Shown here: one piece after another, positions 53,953 through 63,301 of the stretch
Position numbering within the stretch: position 1 is the stretch's first letter
Layout: each line of letters starts with the position of its first letter
Assembly: GCF_003606385.1 (NCBI RefSeq)
Contig: NZ_CP032514.1
Span: 2,960,913-3,024,912, forward strand
Reading direction: 5' to 3'
Source of the DNA: Actinomyces lilanjuaniae
GTDB lineage: Bacteria; Actinomycetota; Actinomycetes; Actinomycetales; Actinomycetaceae
Length of the DNA: 64,000 bases
Program-made: the position numbers and the translations under genes
Notes under the pieces: model-generated
Databases searched by the model: none
Told to the model about the DNA's origin: nothing
Seen by the model: only the letters and a program-made list of their open reading frames with translations

Positions 53953-55478
53953 TGCTTCACTATCGTTCTACCAGTTATGCCGCAGGTGACGAGGGTAGTC
54001 ATGTCTATATACAGCGCCAGCAATAGGCTCTGACGTCTCAGGAGAGTTCTTTCTGATAGTCTTCCGTGCGGCTCTGCTACTGCAGACGCGTATATCCACG
54101 GTTGTCAATAACAGCAATATCCGTTTCTAGCGGATGCCCGTTTCTGTTCCAGTACCTGCTGCATTGATAGTAACATCGGTATAGTTCGCCTGGATGTCAA
54201 CTTCCTGGTTTAAAATTCATAACAAATACTAGGCGAATATTACCTTTCAACACTTCAACACACTTGGTGACAGAGAAGTTAGCGCAGGCACACCAAGACC
54301 TCGCTAAGTCGCTATATAACTCACATATGGTAGCTTCAACTATTCTATGTGTGGAAGGTAGATTCCCACAGGCAATCACGCATGCATGATAACCAGCAGA
54401 ATGCATTAACATTATTCACTCATTGAAGTGGATTAGCGGTTTGTGCTGGCACTACCTGTAAGTAGCCTTCCGGCAGCGGAGTCCGCATTCACTGCGCCAC
54501 CCATTCGTTCTGCCCCCAGTGGACCTTTGCATTGAGGTGTCAGCACATAACGATCAAACCCACCACCCTTTAGGCCACAAAAGTGATTCGTATATTATAT
54601 ATAGATCATTTTGTACATAAAATGGTATTGACACCCCGTCTTACCACACATACGCCATGTTAAAGACATTGTCCACTCGTGGGTCATTTACTGCGCATAT
54701 AGCTTTCATCGACCCGCTCCTATATGGTGAGAGTCTTCGCTTAGCGCCACCATCATCCTGTAGCAGGATATTTCATAACTCGACTTTTAAAGTACCATGC
54801 AGTATGGGGCTTGGTATCCATAGTCCACACAGCAACTACCAGCAAATACGGCGTATTGGACTATTGCCTATATTCTGCACACCACTCTATATCTCGTCGG
54901 TTATGTTAACTGAGGAGTTCGGTTAATTACCGTCAACACAGTAACCTATAATGGCCACCAGATGTCACTACAAATACCTTTATGTGTTGTTAGTGATCTA
55001 CACACACCTCTGGTACTGAGCAGCCTTAGCACCCAACATTACTACTATTATCGTACTCTAGTTATACTCCCCATGACCCGTTGAGCATATATATGTGTGC
55101 GACTGTGCCGGGATTCATTTGGTATATACATTCCTAAGACATAGCCTTAACCTCGAGCCAGTGTACAACTATCTGTACAGTAGCGAATAATCACCTGTAG
55201 CACGGCCTGATCATAGTGCCTATCCACAAATACGCTCACCCATGGGGTTTAATAATAACTGTAGTCTACCTAGTTCAAGCGTCACCTAAGCTGTCGCAGC
55301 CCTTGAACTATATTTTATTCACGCAAGACACTACCTTGGCTCAGTGCATGTAATAATGAATGCTACAAACCATTTGCGTCTGTACAACACACGGTATGTA
55401 TGCTAGCGGAACCAGTTTGTAACAGAAATCTCTAATGAGTCGACGTGATTTTCACATGCTACATGCGATAAGTAAGCA

Positions 55479-55494
55479 TGTTTCACGTGAAACA
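55479..55494. promoter_or_regulatory. parS site
   Basis: TGTTTCACGTGAAACA, a perfect 16-base match to the ParB-binding consensus. It lies about 1.6 kb from the end of parB in the gene-poor region. ParB loads here and spreads as a CTP clamp to drive origin segregation. Confidence 0.95.
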
Positions 55495-56245
55495 CTTCCT
55501 TGCAACCAGAAGCACCTGCTCGTGAATACTCAGCGCGAATGTTTCCGTGTCCACGCTAGGACCTTTGTATACGGGACTGATTCATGCACCGACGTCTGCT
55601 CCCATACTGTAGGTGCGACGAATCACTTGCACGTGAAGTGTTAATGTTAGGTCTATACAGATCGACACATGTCTGCACCCGGGCTCTATCCGACCTAGGA
55701 AGAATGTGATGATCAGGCAATTAATAACCATTTTGAGTATTAATGTGTAAACAATACTTTCGAATAACTAAAGTATCGTGAGTATATCTTCGTACTGTAA
55801 AGTACTATTCATCGAAAAAACGCAATTAACGATCCTACTGCACATCCCAAGTACAGAAATATGTAAAACACTTCGGTATTATCGCGAATCAGTTCACAAC
55901 ACGGTACGCCAATGGGGCAAATGAGCCTGTCTATTGTCTAACGATCACGTTTCACGTACATCTCTGCGGACGCTTTCGCCAGCGACAGTTGCTAGGCAAC
56001 GAGTTAATAGTTCGCGATCGACATATCGAGTATGGAATTACATGCCATCAAAAAGTTATACGCATCTAACACACAACACACTCACCTATATGTAGAAACT
56101 GCTATGTATATCAAGCAACTATAGTTGGTACAGGCACCGTGTATATGTCTGCATTGTCAAAACCTATGCGCAATTTTCATTGATGCGAAGTATCAGCAGA
56201 CTAATACTGCGATCAACTTGTTCCCAACACTGAGTCATCACGCCA

Positions 56246-56261
56246 TGTTTCACGTGAAACA
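56246..56261. promoter_or_regulatory. parS site
   Basis: A second perfect TGTTTCACGTGAAACA palindrome, 767 bases from the first and about 0.8 kb from the parB stop. Confidence 0.95.
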
Positions 56262-57065
56262 GTTACATGTAAAACTGCATGTGTTTACTGCACCGCATGC
56301 AGCAAGCGACGGGAAACAATATCAAGACAAACTTATCCCAGCTATCGAAAAATCAACAGTCTAGTTTGCATACATTACACGTCCGTCCGAACGACAACGA
56401 AGCAGCCTACATACGCAACAAGAGCGACTATTAGCAATCACAACTTCCGATACACAGTACTAAGTATAGCAAGTCAAAACAGCCAGAGCAGCATGAAGTA
56501 CCATAACCGAACAATAACTTGAAAAGCGCGAATAGGTCGATAGAAAGCCATTTGACATGAACCGCACTTCATACTACCCTCTGAAAGGCAAGGCACCTTG
56601 CGTCCATGCCTAGTTATATCGCCTCGATAAGTAACGACATACAAACAAGACATCCATTAATGAACAATCGACAACAAGTTGCCGCGTCTAAAATCGACAA
56701 AATATACGAGAGTCAAACCCAAGTAATACTTCAAGGACAATAGAGTCCACCGTCTCATCGACACAAGCACGCACTACCGCTCCACAGCAGCACATACTGT
56801 ATTCGTGGAACAACTTTGTCATGCAGACAAAAAAATACTGCAAGACACTACTCACATAGCGTCGATAACCTATTAAGGCAAGAGAAAATATGATAAATAT
56901 ATGCCGCTCAGTAAAACAGTCGCACAAAGGAGCACATGCACATACACGAAAACGAACCAATAAAGGAAGCACATCAATATAGTAGATCTACGGAAGCGCA
57001 CAACGATACCTCTATAGAGAAGCTATGTGCACAGGCCGATACCCGCATGCCTCAGAGACGAACGA

Positions 57066-58514
57066 CTACTCCTCGTCAAGTGAGGTACCCGGCGCCAATG
57101 CACTCACGATCCGGGCCAAGTCTTCGTCACCAGCAAACTCAATGGTAATACGGCCTTTTTTTGCGCCCTTCGTCACTTTAACCCTAGTATCAAATGCATC
57201 GGATAAGCGAGTTGACAGTGCTGGTAAAGGAGTACTACGGGTGCGGAGACTCTTGGATTGCTGTCGAGAAGAGTCCGATTCTTCATGAAGAGCCACCATC
57301 TCTTCAGTGGCACGAACAGATAGGCCTTCTGCAACAACTCGTTGCGCCATGCGCTCCATTGCATCAACATGCGAAAGCCCCAGAAGAGCGCGAGCATGTC
57401 CGGCCGAGAGTACGCCAGCGGCAAGCCTCCGCTGCACCAGTGGAGGAAGCTTCATAAGCCGCAGCGTATTGGAAATCTGTGAACGCGATATCGATATCCT
57501 ATCAGACAGTTCAGCCTGAGTGCAACCAAAGTCCTCAAGTAACTGCTGGTAAGCAGCAGCCTCTTCCAGGGGATTCAACTGCACGCGATGAAGATTTTCC
57601 AACAACGCGTTGCGCAGCATATCAACGTCGTCAGTGTCCCGGACCACCGCAGGAATGTTATCCAGTGACGCTTCTTTTGCCGCGCGAAGTCGACGTTCAC
57701 CTAAGATAAGTTCAAAGCGTTCCTCCTCCAGTTCTCCCTGAGAGGCAGAGCGACGCACCACAATAGGCTGCAATAGCCCCACTTCTGTAATAGAAGCAGC
57801 GAGTTCGGAGATATCTTCTTCGTCGAAGACCTGACGCGGTTGCCGTGGATTAGGATCAATAAGTTCTACTGGGATCTCAGCAAACGTCGCTCCAGGAACT
57901 GGAACAAGCTCCTCTCCCTCATCTGCAGCTGCCCGACTAGGATGGGCTTTCCCGGCAAAAGTTGTCTGGCGGCCAGAACGACCTCGACCATCGCGAGCGG
58001 AGGTATCATTTGGCACCTCGCGATCGCTCTTGCGGCTGCTACGCTTCCCGGACACCCGGCGGTCTCCAGTCGGGGCCGCCACATCATGGCGACGGCTAAC
58101 TGAAGACGTTTCACGTGAAACATACGGAAAATCGTCAGACACGCCACTCTCAGGCACATCAGCACCTGAACCTCCATGAATGTCACGATCCGATTGGGGA
58201 ATCCGCCGTTCCTCTGATGATTCTTTTCCAGATGGCTTAGTCTGCTTCACTGGCCGCCCTGCGTCTGTATCATCTTTCGATACTATCGAACCGTCCCGTT
58301 CGGACTGTGCAGATTCATTACGAGCAGAGTCCGCTGCCTCAGTAGTAATTGCATGGGTGTTCCCAGCAGCAGAACCTTCCACCAAATCAAAACTATCTTC
58401 CCTGCTATCTGGGAAAAATACGTCGGACGGGCGACTAGAACTAACCGTTTCTTTTTGAGCATCGGGAATAAGCGCCTGGAGCCCACGTCCAAGACCTCTC
58501 CTCTTTTGAGCCAT
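57066..58514 (-). CDS. parB: Chromosome partitioning protein ParB
   Basis: The 482-residue protein has an unusually long N-terminus: [15 protein letters not shown] (ParA-contact region) then about 200 charged low-complexity residues. The ParB core follows: [21 protein letters not shown], the CTP-binding GERRLRAA near residue 270, [23 protein letters not shown] and the [29 protein letters not shown]. Its start overlaps the parA stop (TGATG), so the two are coupled. A near-perfect parS is embedded in its own coding sequence and is translated as VSRET. Two perfect parS sites lie downstream. Confidence 0.95.
   Translation of the reverse strand: MAQKRRGLGRGLQALIPDAQKETVSSSRPSDVFFPDSREDSFDLVEGSAAGNTHAITTEAADSARNESAQSERDGSIVSKDDTDAGRPVKQTKPSGKESSEERRIPQSDRDIHGGSGADVPESGVSDDFPYVSRETSSVSRRHDVAAPTGDRRVSGKRSSRKSDREVPNDTSARDGRGRSGRQTTFAGKAHPSRAAADEGEELVPVPGATFAEIPVELIDPNPRQPRQVFDEEDISELAASITEVGLLQPIVVRRSASQGELEEERFELILGERRLRAAKEASLDNIPAVVRDTDDVDMLRNALLENLHRVQLNPLEEAAAYQQLLEDFGCTQAELSDRISISRSQISNTLRLMKLPPLVQRRLAAGVLSAGHARALLGLSHVDAMERMAQRVVAEGLSVRATEEMVALHEESDSSRQQSKSLRTRSTPLPALSTRLSDAFDTRVKVTKGAKKGRITIEFAGDEDLARIVSALAPGTSLDEE
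58107..58122. promoter_or_regulatory. parS-like site inside parB
   Basis: CGTTTCACGTGAAACA matches the parS consensus at 15 of 16 bases; only the first base differs. It lies in the variable N-terminal coding part of parB. It could load ParB and also give self-repression of the operon. Confidence 0.85.
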
Positions 58515-59416
58515 CAGGAATCGCCACCTTCCTTGTCGGAGGATCCTCTAAAAGCAACCTCGCGTGCCATCTTCATATAAGCAATTGCTCCAGTCGACCG
58601 AGGATCCCAGAACACCACAGGAGCACCAAACGAGGGCGCTTCGGCAACCCGGATGGAACGCGGTATTTTAGTCTCTAGGGTTGCATCCGGAAAGTAAGTG
58701 CGAACCTCGGACTCAACTTCACGTGACAATGTGGTACGTCCGTCAAACATAGTCAGCACAATCATCGACACTCCAAGTCCCGGGTTATGCACCTGAGCAA
58801 TCCTATCGATAGATCTGGTAAGAAGAGCCAGACCTTCCAATGCATAATACTCTGCTTGCATAGGAATAAGAACTTCATGAGCTGCAACAAACGCATTGAT
58901 AGTCATTATACCGAGGCTAGGTGGACAGTCCACAATGACATAGTCTAGATGCTGCTGATCTTCCTGCTCACGAAACTCCAGGTAGTCAGTCAACGCCGTC
59001 CTTAGCCGAGACTCTCTCTCCGAGGTCTCAATTAACTCAATCTCAACAGCAGCAACATCTATTGTTGCCGGCACACACAATAAAGTGTCGCTGAATCTAG
59101 TTGTCGCGACAACATCCCTTATCGGGACTCCGTCAACCAGTATATCGTAAATCGACTGGACATCCTCATCATGTTCAACCCCCAAAGCCGTAGAAGCGTT
59201 GCCCTGTGAATCCGCATCAATGAGCAATACATGCAGCCCGCCTTGCGCCAATGCTGCAGCTAGATTTACTGCAGTAGAGGTTTTGCCCACGCCACCCTTC
59301 TGATTGGCGACAGCCACAATGCGCGTCTTCTCAGGACGAGGATAACCCCCCAAGGTCATCTCATCCAGTGCGACGCGATCTGCCTGGAGCTGATCGAAGA
59401 TAGATGATCCCGACAA
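58514..59416 (-). CDS. parA: Chromosome partitioning ATPase ParA (Soj)
   Basis: The 300-residue Walker-type ATPase has the deviant Walker [30 protein letters not shown] and [12 protein letters not shown]. It moves ParB-parS complexes away from the cell centre. The likely start is TTG at 59416, six bases after GAGGAGG; there is no better ATG upstream of the conserved part. parB follows with a TGATG overlap. Confidence 0.95.
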   Translation of the reverse strand: MSGSSIFDQLQADRVALDEMTLGGYPRPEKTRIVAVANQKGGVGKTSTAVNLAAALAQGGLHVLLIDADSQGNASTALGVEHDEDVQSIYDILVDGVPIRDVVATTRFSDTLLCVPATIDVAAVEIELIETSERESRLRTALTDYLEFREQEDQQHLDYVIVDCPPSLGIMTINAFVAAHEVLIPMQAEYYALEGLALLTRSIDRIAQVHNPGLGVSMIVLTMFDGRTTLSREVESEVRTYFPDATLETKIPRSIRVAEAPSFGAPVVFWDPRSTGAIAYMKMAREVAFRGSSDKEGGDS

Positions 59417-59516
59417 CCTGGTCCTCCTCGGACGACAAACCCGGTCGCTGCTGCTAACCAGGTACTAGGCAGTCTACGCGAGGAGTACGGCAGCTAGCTG
59501 ACCACCGCGCCGAACT

Positions 59517-60209
59517 TCAACGGGTGTTTATGGGATACTCTACACGCCTAAGTTCAACAACCCGTGCAAACCGATCACCCGGCAGCGACACCTCATGAAT
59601 GACAGGTATAGATAACTTAAACCTATCTATATCAGATCTTGCCTTTTTTATCTCTGTCTCCACCCTGTCCCCTTTGAGAGCGATGAGACACCCATCGTCC
59701 CGCACAAGAGGAGCCGCCAACTGAATCAATTTCGATAGACTAGCAACCGCCCGAGCAGTAACGACATCGTACCGCTCACGAATATGTTCAGCACGCTCAC
59801 GCCGCACCGTCACTCGCCTCAAGCCCAGTTCATCCACCACGTCACGAAGCCACTGTGCTCTACGTTCCATGGCATCAACAAGGACAACGTCGAGATCAGG
59901 TCTAAGTAACGCAATCACCACGCCGGGGAAACCTGCTCCTGAACCAATATCGACAACCTGACCGCTGTTGGGAAGAAAAGGTGCAACCGCCGCGGAGTTA
60001 ACAAGGTGTCGGCTCCACAATCGTGGAAGCTCATTAGGTCCTATGATTCCTTTCAACTGACCTTGCCTACTAAGCATATTAGCGAAATGCTCCGCCGCTG
60101 AAAAAGCATCGCCAAAAAATTCCCTCACTTCTTCATGGGGAAATTCGATCTCATTATCAACAACTTCAGCATTCATCGTAAACCCGCTGCCTGAACCATT
60201 CGGTCCCAT
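59517..60209 (-). CDS. rsmG: 16S rRNA (guanine-N7) methyltransferase
   Basis: The 230-residue SAM-dependent methyltransferase (GidB) modifies G527 of 16S rRNA. Hallmarks are LWSRHLVNSAAVAPFL, VVDIGSGAGFPGVVIALLRPD and RAVASLSKLIQLAAPL. The ATG at 60209 has no Shine-Dalgarno; an alternative ATG at 60176 (MNAEVVDNE) would shorten it by 11 residues. It sits between jag and parA as in most actinobacteria. Confidence 0.93.
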   Translation of the reverse strand: MGPNGSGSGFTMNAEVVDNEIEFPHEEVREFFGDAFSAAEHFANMLSRQGQLKGIIGPNELPRLWSRHLVNSAAVAPFLPNSGQVVDIGSGAGFPGVVIALLRPDLDVVLVDAMERRAQWLRDVVDELGLRRVTVRRERAEHIRERYDVVTARAVASLSKLIQLAAPLVRDDGCLIALKGDRVETEIKKARSDIDRFKLSIPVIHEVSLPGDRFARVVELRRVEYPINTR

Positions 60210-60499
60210 TTAAAGTAACTGCTGTACTGCCATCTATAAGACTATTTAATACCCCTCCAAAATACATATATTTTAAAACAACAAACTGCCCTATCCACAA
60301 TGCGTGTTACCATTACTAACCACGGACGAAGTCATTACCGCCCACTCGGCAACAATCCAAACCTAAACCTATCTCTTATTGACAGAGAGTCATACCCCGT
60401 CATGTAACATCCTCGCTACAAGTATCCCTCTACCGTCTTACCTGTCCACATAAAAATTGCCACTCCGTCAATTGCTCACGTCCTCCCTGCTTATGATCG
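60210..60499. other. AT-rich intergenic region between jag and rsmG
   Basis: This 290-base stretch is clearly AT-rich and has no gene on either strand. It probably holds the promoter for rsmG-parA-parB. A motif close to a DnaA box (CTATCCACA, about 60292) is present but isolated. Confidence 0.4.
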
Positions 60500-61039
60500 C
60501 TATATTGTCTTAGCAATATAATCCACAGCATTATCTTTCGCAGGACTAACCACAACATGCCGATATGGTTCAGCACCTTCAGATCCCGAAACTAATCCAG
60601 CGGAAGCTACAACGTCATGACAAATTTTCCTTTCAAAAGGATTCATTGGAGCCAAGGCAACCGGTTCGCCTGAGAGAAGAACCTTTGTAATAGCCTCTTC
60701 TGCAACCTTGGCTAACTCATGCCGACGAGAGACACGATATTCATTGATATCAAGCATGAGTCGCGAACGACTACCAGTACGTGTCTGCACGGCAAGACGA
60801 GTCAGATCTTGGACCGCTTCCAGAATCTCGCCGTTATCGCCCACAAGAGCCGCCAAGTCACGCTCGTCACCTTCATCAGAGGCGACAACAGCAATCGACG
60901 CCCGGCCGTGAGCGACATCAATGTCAATATCACCCCCAATATCAGCAATATCCAAAAACTCTTCAAGATAGTCCGCGCCTATCTCGCCTTCCTCCTCCAA
61001 ATGGGATACCATATCAATCGGCATCGCATTGTCACTCAT
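60500..61039 (-). CDS. KH/R3H-domain RNA-binding protein (Jag/KhpB family)
   Basis: The 179-residue protein has an acidic head (about 1-35), a KH-like domain with VVASDEGDERDLAALVGDNGEILEAVQDLTRLAV, and a C-terminal R3H domain with SRRHELAKVAEEAITKV and PFERKICHDVVAS (R-x3-H). It lacks the separate N-terminal Jag domain of firmicute KhpB. It binds RNA and is linked to cell wall synthesis in other bacteria. It lies immediately downstream of yidC in the classical origin order. Confidence 0.93.
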   Translation of the reverse strand: MSDNAMPIDMVSHLEEEGEIGADYLEEFLDIADIGGDIDIDVAHGRASIAVVASDEGDERDLAALVGDNGEILEAVQDLTRLAVQTRTGSRSRLMLDINEYRVSRRHELAKVAEEAITKVLLSGEPVALAPMNPFERKICHDVVASAGLVSGSEGAEPYRHVVVSPAKDNAVDYIAKTI

Positions 61040-61131
61040 TGCTATCCGTTCTCTTTAAGGTAGTGGATACTTTAAAACAGTAATTCGAAGCATAAACCAT
61101 GTCAAGTACAGGCTCAACGCCAAAATCACTT

Positions 61132-62334
61132 TCATCGATGGTGCCTCTTCTTGCGCTTCGCTGCTGTCCGCCTACGGGCACGAGCACGTTTCTCATAGCG
61201 GCGTCGAGCAATTTGTTCATCAGTTAGTTCGCCAGAACTGGATGACGTCGTTGCGATTGTGCTATCGCGATGGTCGTCATCCCGGCTCCAAGAGTCAGTC
61301 TCTTCCTCCCCCGTTGGAACAGCATCCCTACGAGCCTCATGAGCTAGCGCAGCCGCCCGGCCAGGTCTCCTTTTCCTGTCCTTACGCACCGGCTGGCGAC
61401 GCTGTCCACCCGAATGAGCATTGGCCCCGGCTTTGGCAGCGGCCTCAGCACGCTCCTCTTCTTCCAGTGAAGGAAGCCCTTTACGAGCCCGTTTAGCATT
61501 GACGCGCGCGCGATACTTCTTTTCCGCCTCCGACCCCGGAGCAGGCATATTACGAATCGTAAAAAATTGTTGTCCCAGTGTCCAGATATTGGATGTCACC
61601 CAGTATACTAAGACGCCGATCTGGAACTGAACCCCGCTAACCGCAAAGATGAGCGGCATCACCATGATCATTATCCTCTGAGACCGGATCATGGGGTTGT
61701 CCGAATTCTTGGCGGACTCTGGCATGTTCTTCATGCTCAACTGCGCCATAGTGTACCACTGCGTCACCGACATAATAATAATCATGATGACGGTAACAAC
61801 TCTTACCTGCACATCCGGTGTGTTTACGAAAGAAGCTGAGAGATGTGCGCCGAACACGTTGGAGGCTTGAATGTCTGACGCAATATCGGCGGTCAACGGA
61901 CCTATGGAACTTCGACCATTATATGAGCCTTCTGCGACACGCTGTAGTGAAGCAAGCACCCGAAACAATGCTATAAATACCGGCATCTGCACGAGAAGCG
62001 GCAGACAGGAAGAAAGTGGGTTAGTACCATGCTTACGGTACAGCGCCATCATCTCCTCCTGCTGGCGCTGCTGCGACACAGGGTCTTTCTTACCCTTATA
62101 TTTTTCCCGAAGTGCTTGCATCTCGGGTTGCATCAACTGCATTCCACGAGACGATCTTATCTGCCTGAACATTAACGGCATAATTAGGACGCGGACGACA
62201 ACGGTAAGACCGATGATCGACAAGACCCAAGCAATCCCTGGACCGTCCTGAAATCCTAGGAAGACCAGAAGGTCATGAATATGAACCATGACCCACGCGA
62301 CTACAACACTAAGGGGCCATAGTATGCTGTCCAT
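61132..62334 (-). CDS. yidC: Membrane protein insertase YidC
   Basis: The 400-residue Oxa1/YidC/Alb3 insertase has the family core DGPGIAWVLSIIGLTVVVRVLIMPLMFRQIRSSRGMQ, followed by KHGTNPLSSCLPLLVQMPVFIALFRVL and a later ILVYWVTSNIWTLGQQ span. The hydrophilic groove Arg is in RVLIMPL. The C-terminus is a highly basic tail of about 100 residues, probably for ribosome contact. It starts at ATG 62334 with CTAGGAG. yidD and jag flank it. Confidence 0.95.
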   Translation of the reverse strand: MDSILWPLSVVVAWVMVHIHDLLVFLGFQDGPGIAWVLSIIGLTVVVRVLIMPLMFRQIRSSRGMQLMQPEMQALREKYKGKKDPVSQQRQQEEMMALYRKHGTNPLSSCLPLLVQMPVFIALFRVLASLQRVAEGSYNGRSSIGPLTADIASDIQASNVFGAHLSASFVNTPDVQVRVVTVIMIIIMSVTQWYTMAQLSMKNMPESAKNSDNPMIRSQRIMIMVMPLIFAVSGVQFQIGVLVYWVTSNIWTLGQQFFTIRNMPAPGSEAEKKYRARVNAKRARKGLPSLEEEERAEAAAKAGANAHSGGQRRQPVRKDRKRRPGRAAALAHEARRDAVPTGEEETDSWSRDDDHRDSTIATTSSSSGELTDEQIARRRYEKRARARRRTAAKRKKRHHR

Positions 62335-62473
62335 ATATGCTCCTAGCCGTCAAGAAACTACCAAACCATTAGGCAGATCACCTGCGTCTCCGCCCGCATG
62401 TCAGCGATTGTGCGATTCCCATAAAATTTGGACACAGCAACTTCTCCGAGCCAGATGGATAAGTTAATGTGCG

Positions 62474-62797
62474 TTACTGTTTAAGGAAACGTGGAACATC
62501 GCGGGGGAGAGTATAGCGCCATCGACCCTTGTCAGGAACATGGTCGACACCACCCAATGTCATTGGGTTGCAGCGCAGTAATCGCCATACTGTAAGTACC
62601 AGTCCTTTAATTATACCATGAGCCTCAACAGCTCCAAATGCATATGAAGAACAGCTTGGATAATAACGGCATCTAGCCGGAAATGCAGGAGAGATATATC
62701 TCTGATAAAAGGCCAGAAGGGACAGCACCACAACACGAGCGACCTGACGCACCCGATAACTCATTGCAACTACTGCGACCAGAACTGAGCTAGTCAT
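62474..62797 (-). CDS. yidD: Membrane protein insertion efficiency factor YidD
   Basis: The 107-residue protein has the YidD signature YQRYISPAFPARCRYYPSCSSYAFGAVEAHG and RLLRCNPMTLGGVDHVP. It is membrane-associated and aids YidC. The ATG at 62797 overlaps the rnpA stop (ATGA). An internal Met (MSYRVRQVAR) 12 codons later is an alternative start. Confidence 0.93.
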   Translation of the reverse strand: MTSSVLVAVVAMSYRVRQVARVVVLSLLAFYQRYISPAFPARCRYYPSCSSYAFGAVEAHGIIKGLVLTVWRLLRCNPMTLGGVDHVPDKGRWRYTLPRDVPRFLKQ

Positions 62798-63162
62798 TGT
62801 CGCGGCCTCTTTTCATACAAGTGATGACACTTCCGAAGAAGCGCATCAAATTCTTTACCGAGGTCAGCACTTGGGATACCGTCCGCACTAGATAGAACAC
62901 GAACAATCAATCTTGATCCGGGCTGCATCAACTCGACGCGACTGGATAGAAGACCGCGGAGCCGACGCTTGACACGGTTACGATGTGTCGCCAGAGGAAT
63001 CTGCTTTTTGGACACTGTCAAGCCGATACGCGTAGGTGAGTCTTCCCCACTGGAAGCCAAGTATAAGTAAAGCACCATATTCCGGCTACCGCTGCGCACG
63101 CCACCTCGTATCACAGAGGAGAAGTCATCGCCCCGGACCAGACGATTCCTTGCGTCAAGCAC
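62794..63162 (-). CDS. rnpA: Ribonuclease P protein component
   Basis: The 122-residue basic protein assists RNase P RNA in tRNA 5' maturation. The signature is THRNRVKRRLRGLL, preceded by RIGLTVSKKQIPLA. The GTG at 63162 starts just after the rpmH stop (TGA, 63164-63166) and gives normal length; a longer ORF to 63216 would overlap rpmH. It is co-transcribed with rpmH and yidD. Confidence 0.92.
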   Translation of the reverse strand: MLDARNRLVRGDDFSSVIRGGVRSGSRNMVLYLYLASSGEDSPTRIGLTVSKKQIPLATHRNRVKRRLRGLLSSRVELMQPGSRLIVRVLSSADGIPSADLGKEFDALLRKCHHLYEKRPRQ

Positions 63163-63163
63163 C

Positions 63164-63301
63164 TCAGACAGTGAGACGTGCACGTCCCTTACGGCGACGA
63201 GATGCAAGAACCGCACGACCTGCTCGGGTCCGCATACGCTTGCGGAAACCGTGCACTCTAGAACGCCTACGGTTGCTGGGCTGATAGGTCCGCTTGGTCA
63301 C
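63164..63301 (-). CDS. rpmH: 50S ribosomal protein L34
   Basis: The 45-residue basic protein starts with GTG at 63301 and reads [18 protein letters not shown], then [21 protein letters not shown] and RARLTV. This is the classical L34 sequence. It is too short to be found by a length filter. It is the first gene of the rpmH-rnpA-yidD-yidC operon on the left side of the origin. Confidence 0.97.
   Translation of the reverse strand: MTKRTYQPSNRRRSRVHGFRKRMRTRAGRAVLASRRRKGRARLTV

Larger units (their letters stand above)
53953..57065. other. AT-rich gene-poor region with two parS sites
   Basis: About 3.1 kb between ddl and parB shows no convincing gene on either strand. The longest open frames (under about 95 codons) lack ribosome binding sites, family motifs and codon bias. 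The composition is strikingly AT-rich compared with the rest of the window. Two perfect parS sites lie inside (55479-55494 and 56246-56261). I see no tRNA, IS element, or clear tandem repeat. A degraded tRNA-like stretch near 54460-54500 was considered and rejected. The region may be a centromere-type loading zone or decayed DNA. Confidence 0.6.

Noticed and set aside
54440..54530. tRNA-like stretch (GGATTAGCGG ... GCGCCACC) in the AT-rich region
   Set aside because: The acceptor arms do not pair and no T-loop GTTCRA or anticodon stem can be aligned; only superficial resemblance to a tRNA 3' end.
55945..55962. Additional parS-like site (GTTTCACGTAC)
   Set aside because: Only the left half matches; the right half diverges too much for ParB binding to be claimed.
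54657..56972. Short open frames of 69-94 codons in the 3-kb AT-rich region
   Set aside because: No ribosome binding sites, Cys/His/Ser-rich random-like composition, no motif; expected by chance in this length.
58715..58730. parS-like ACTTCACGTGACAA inside parA
   Set aside because: Several mismatches in both arms; core CACGTG alone is not sufficient evidence.
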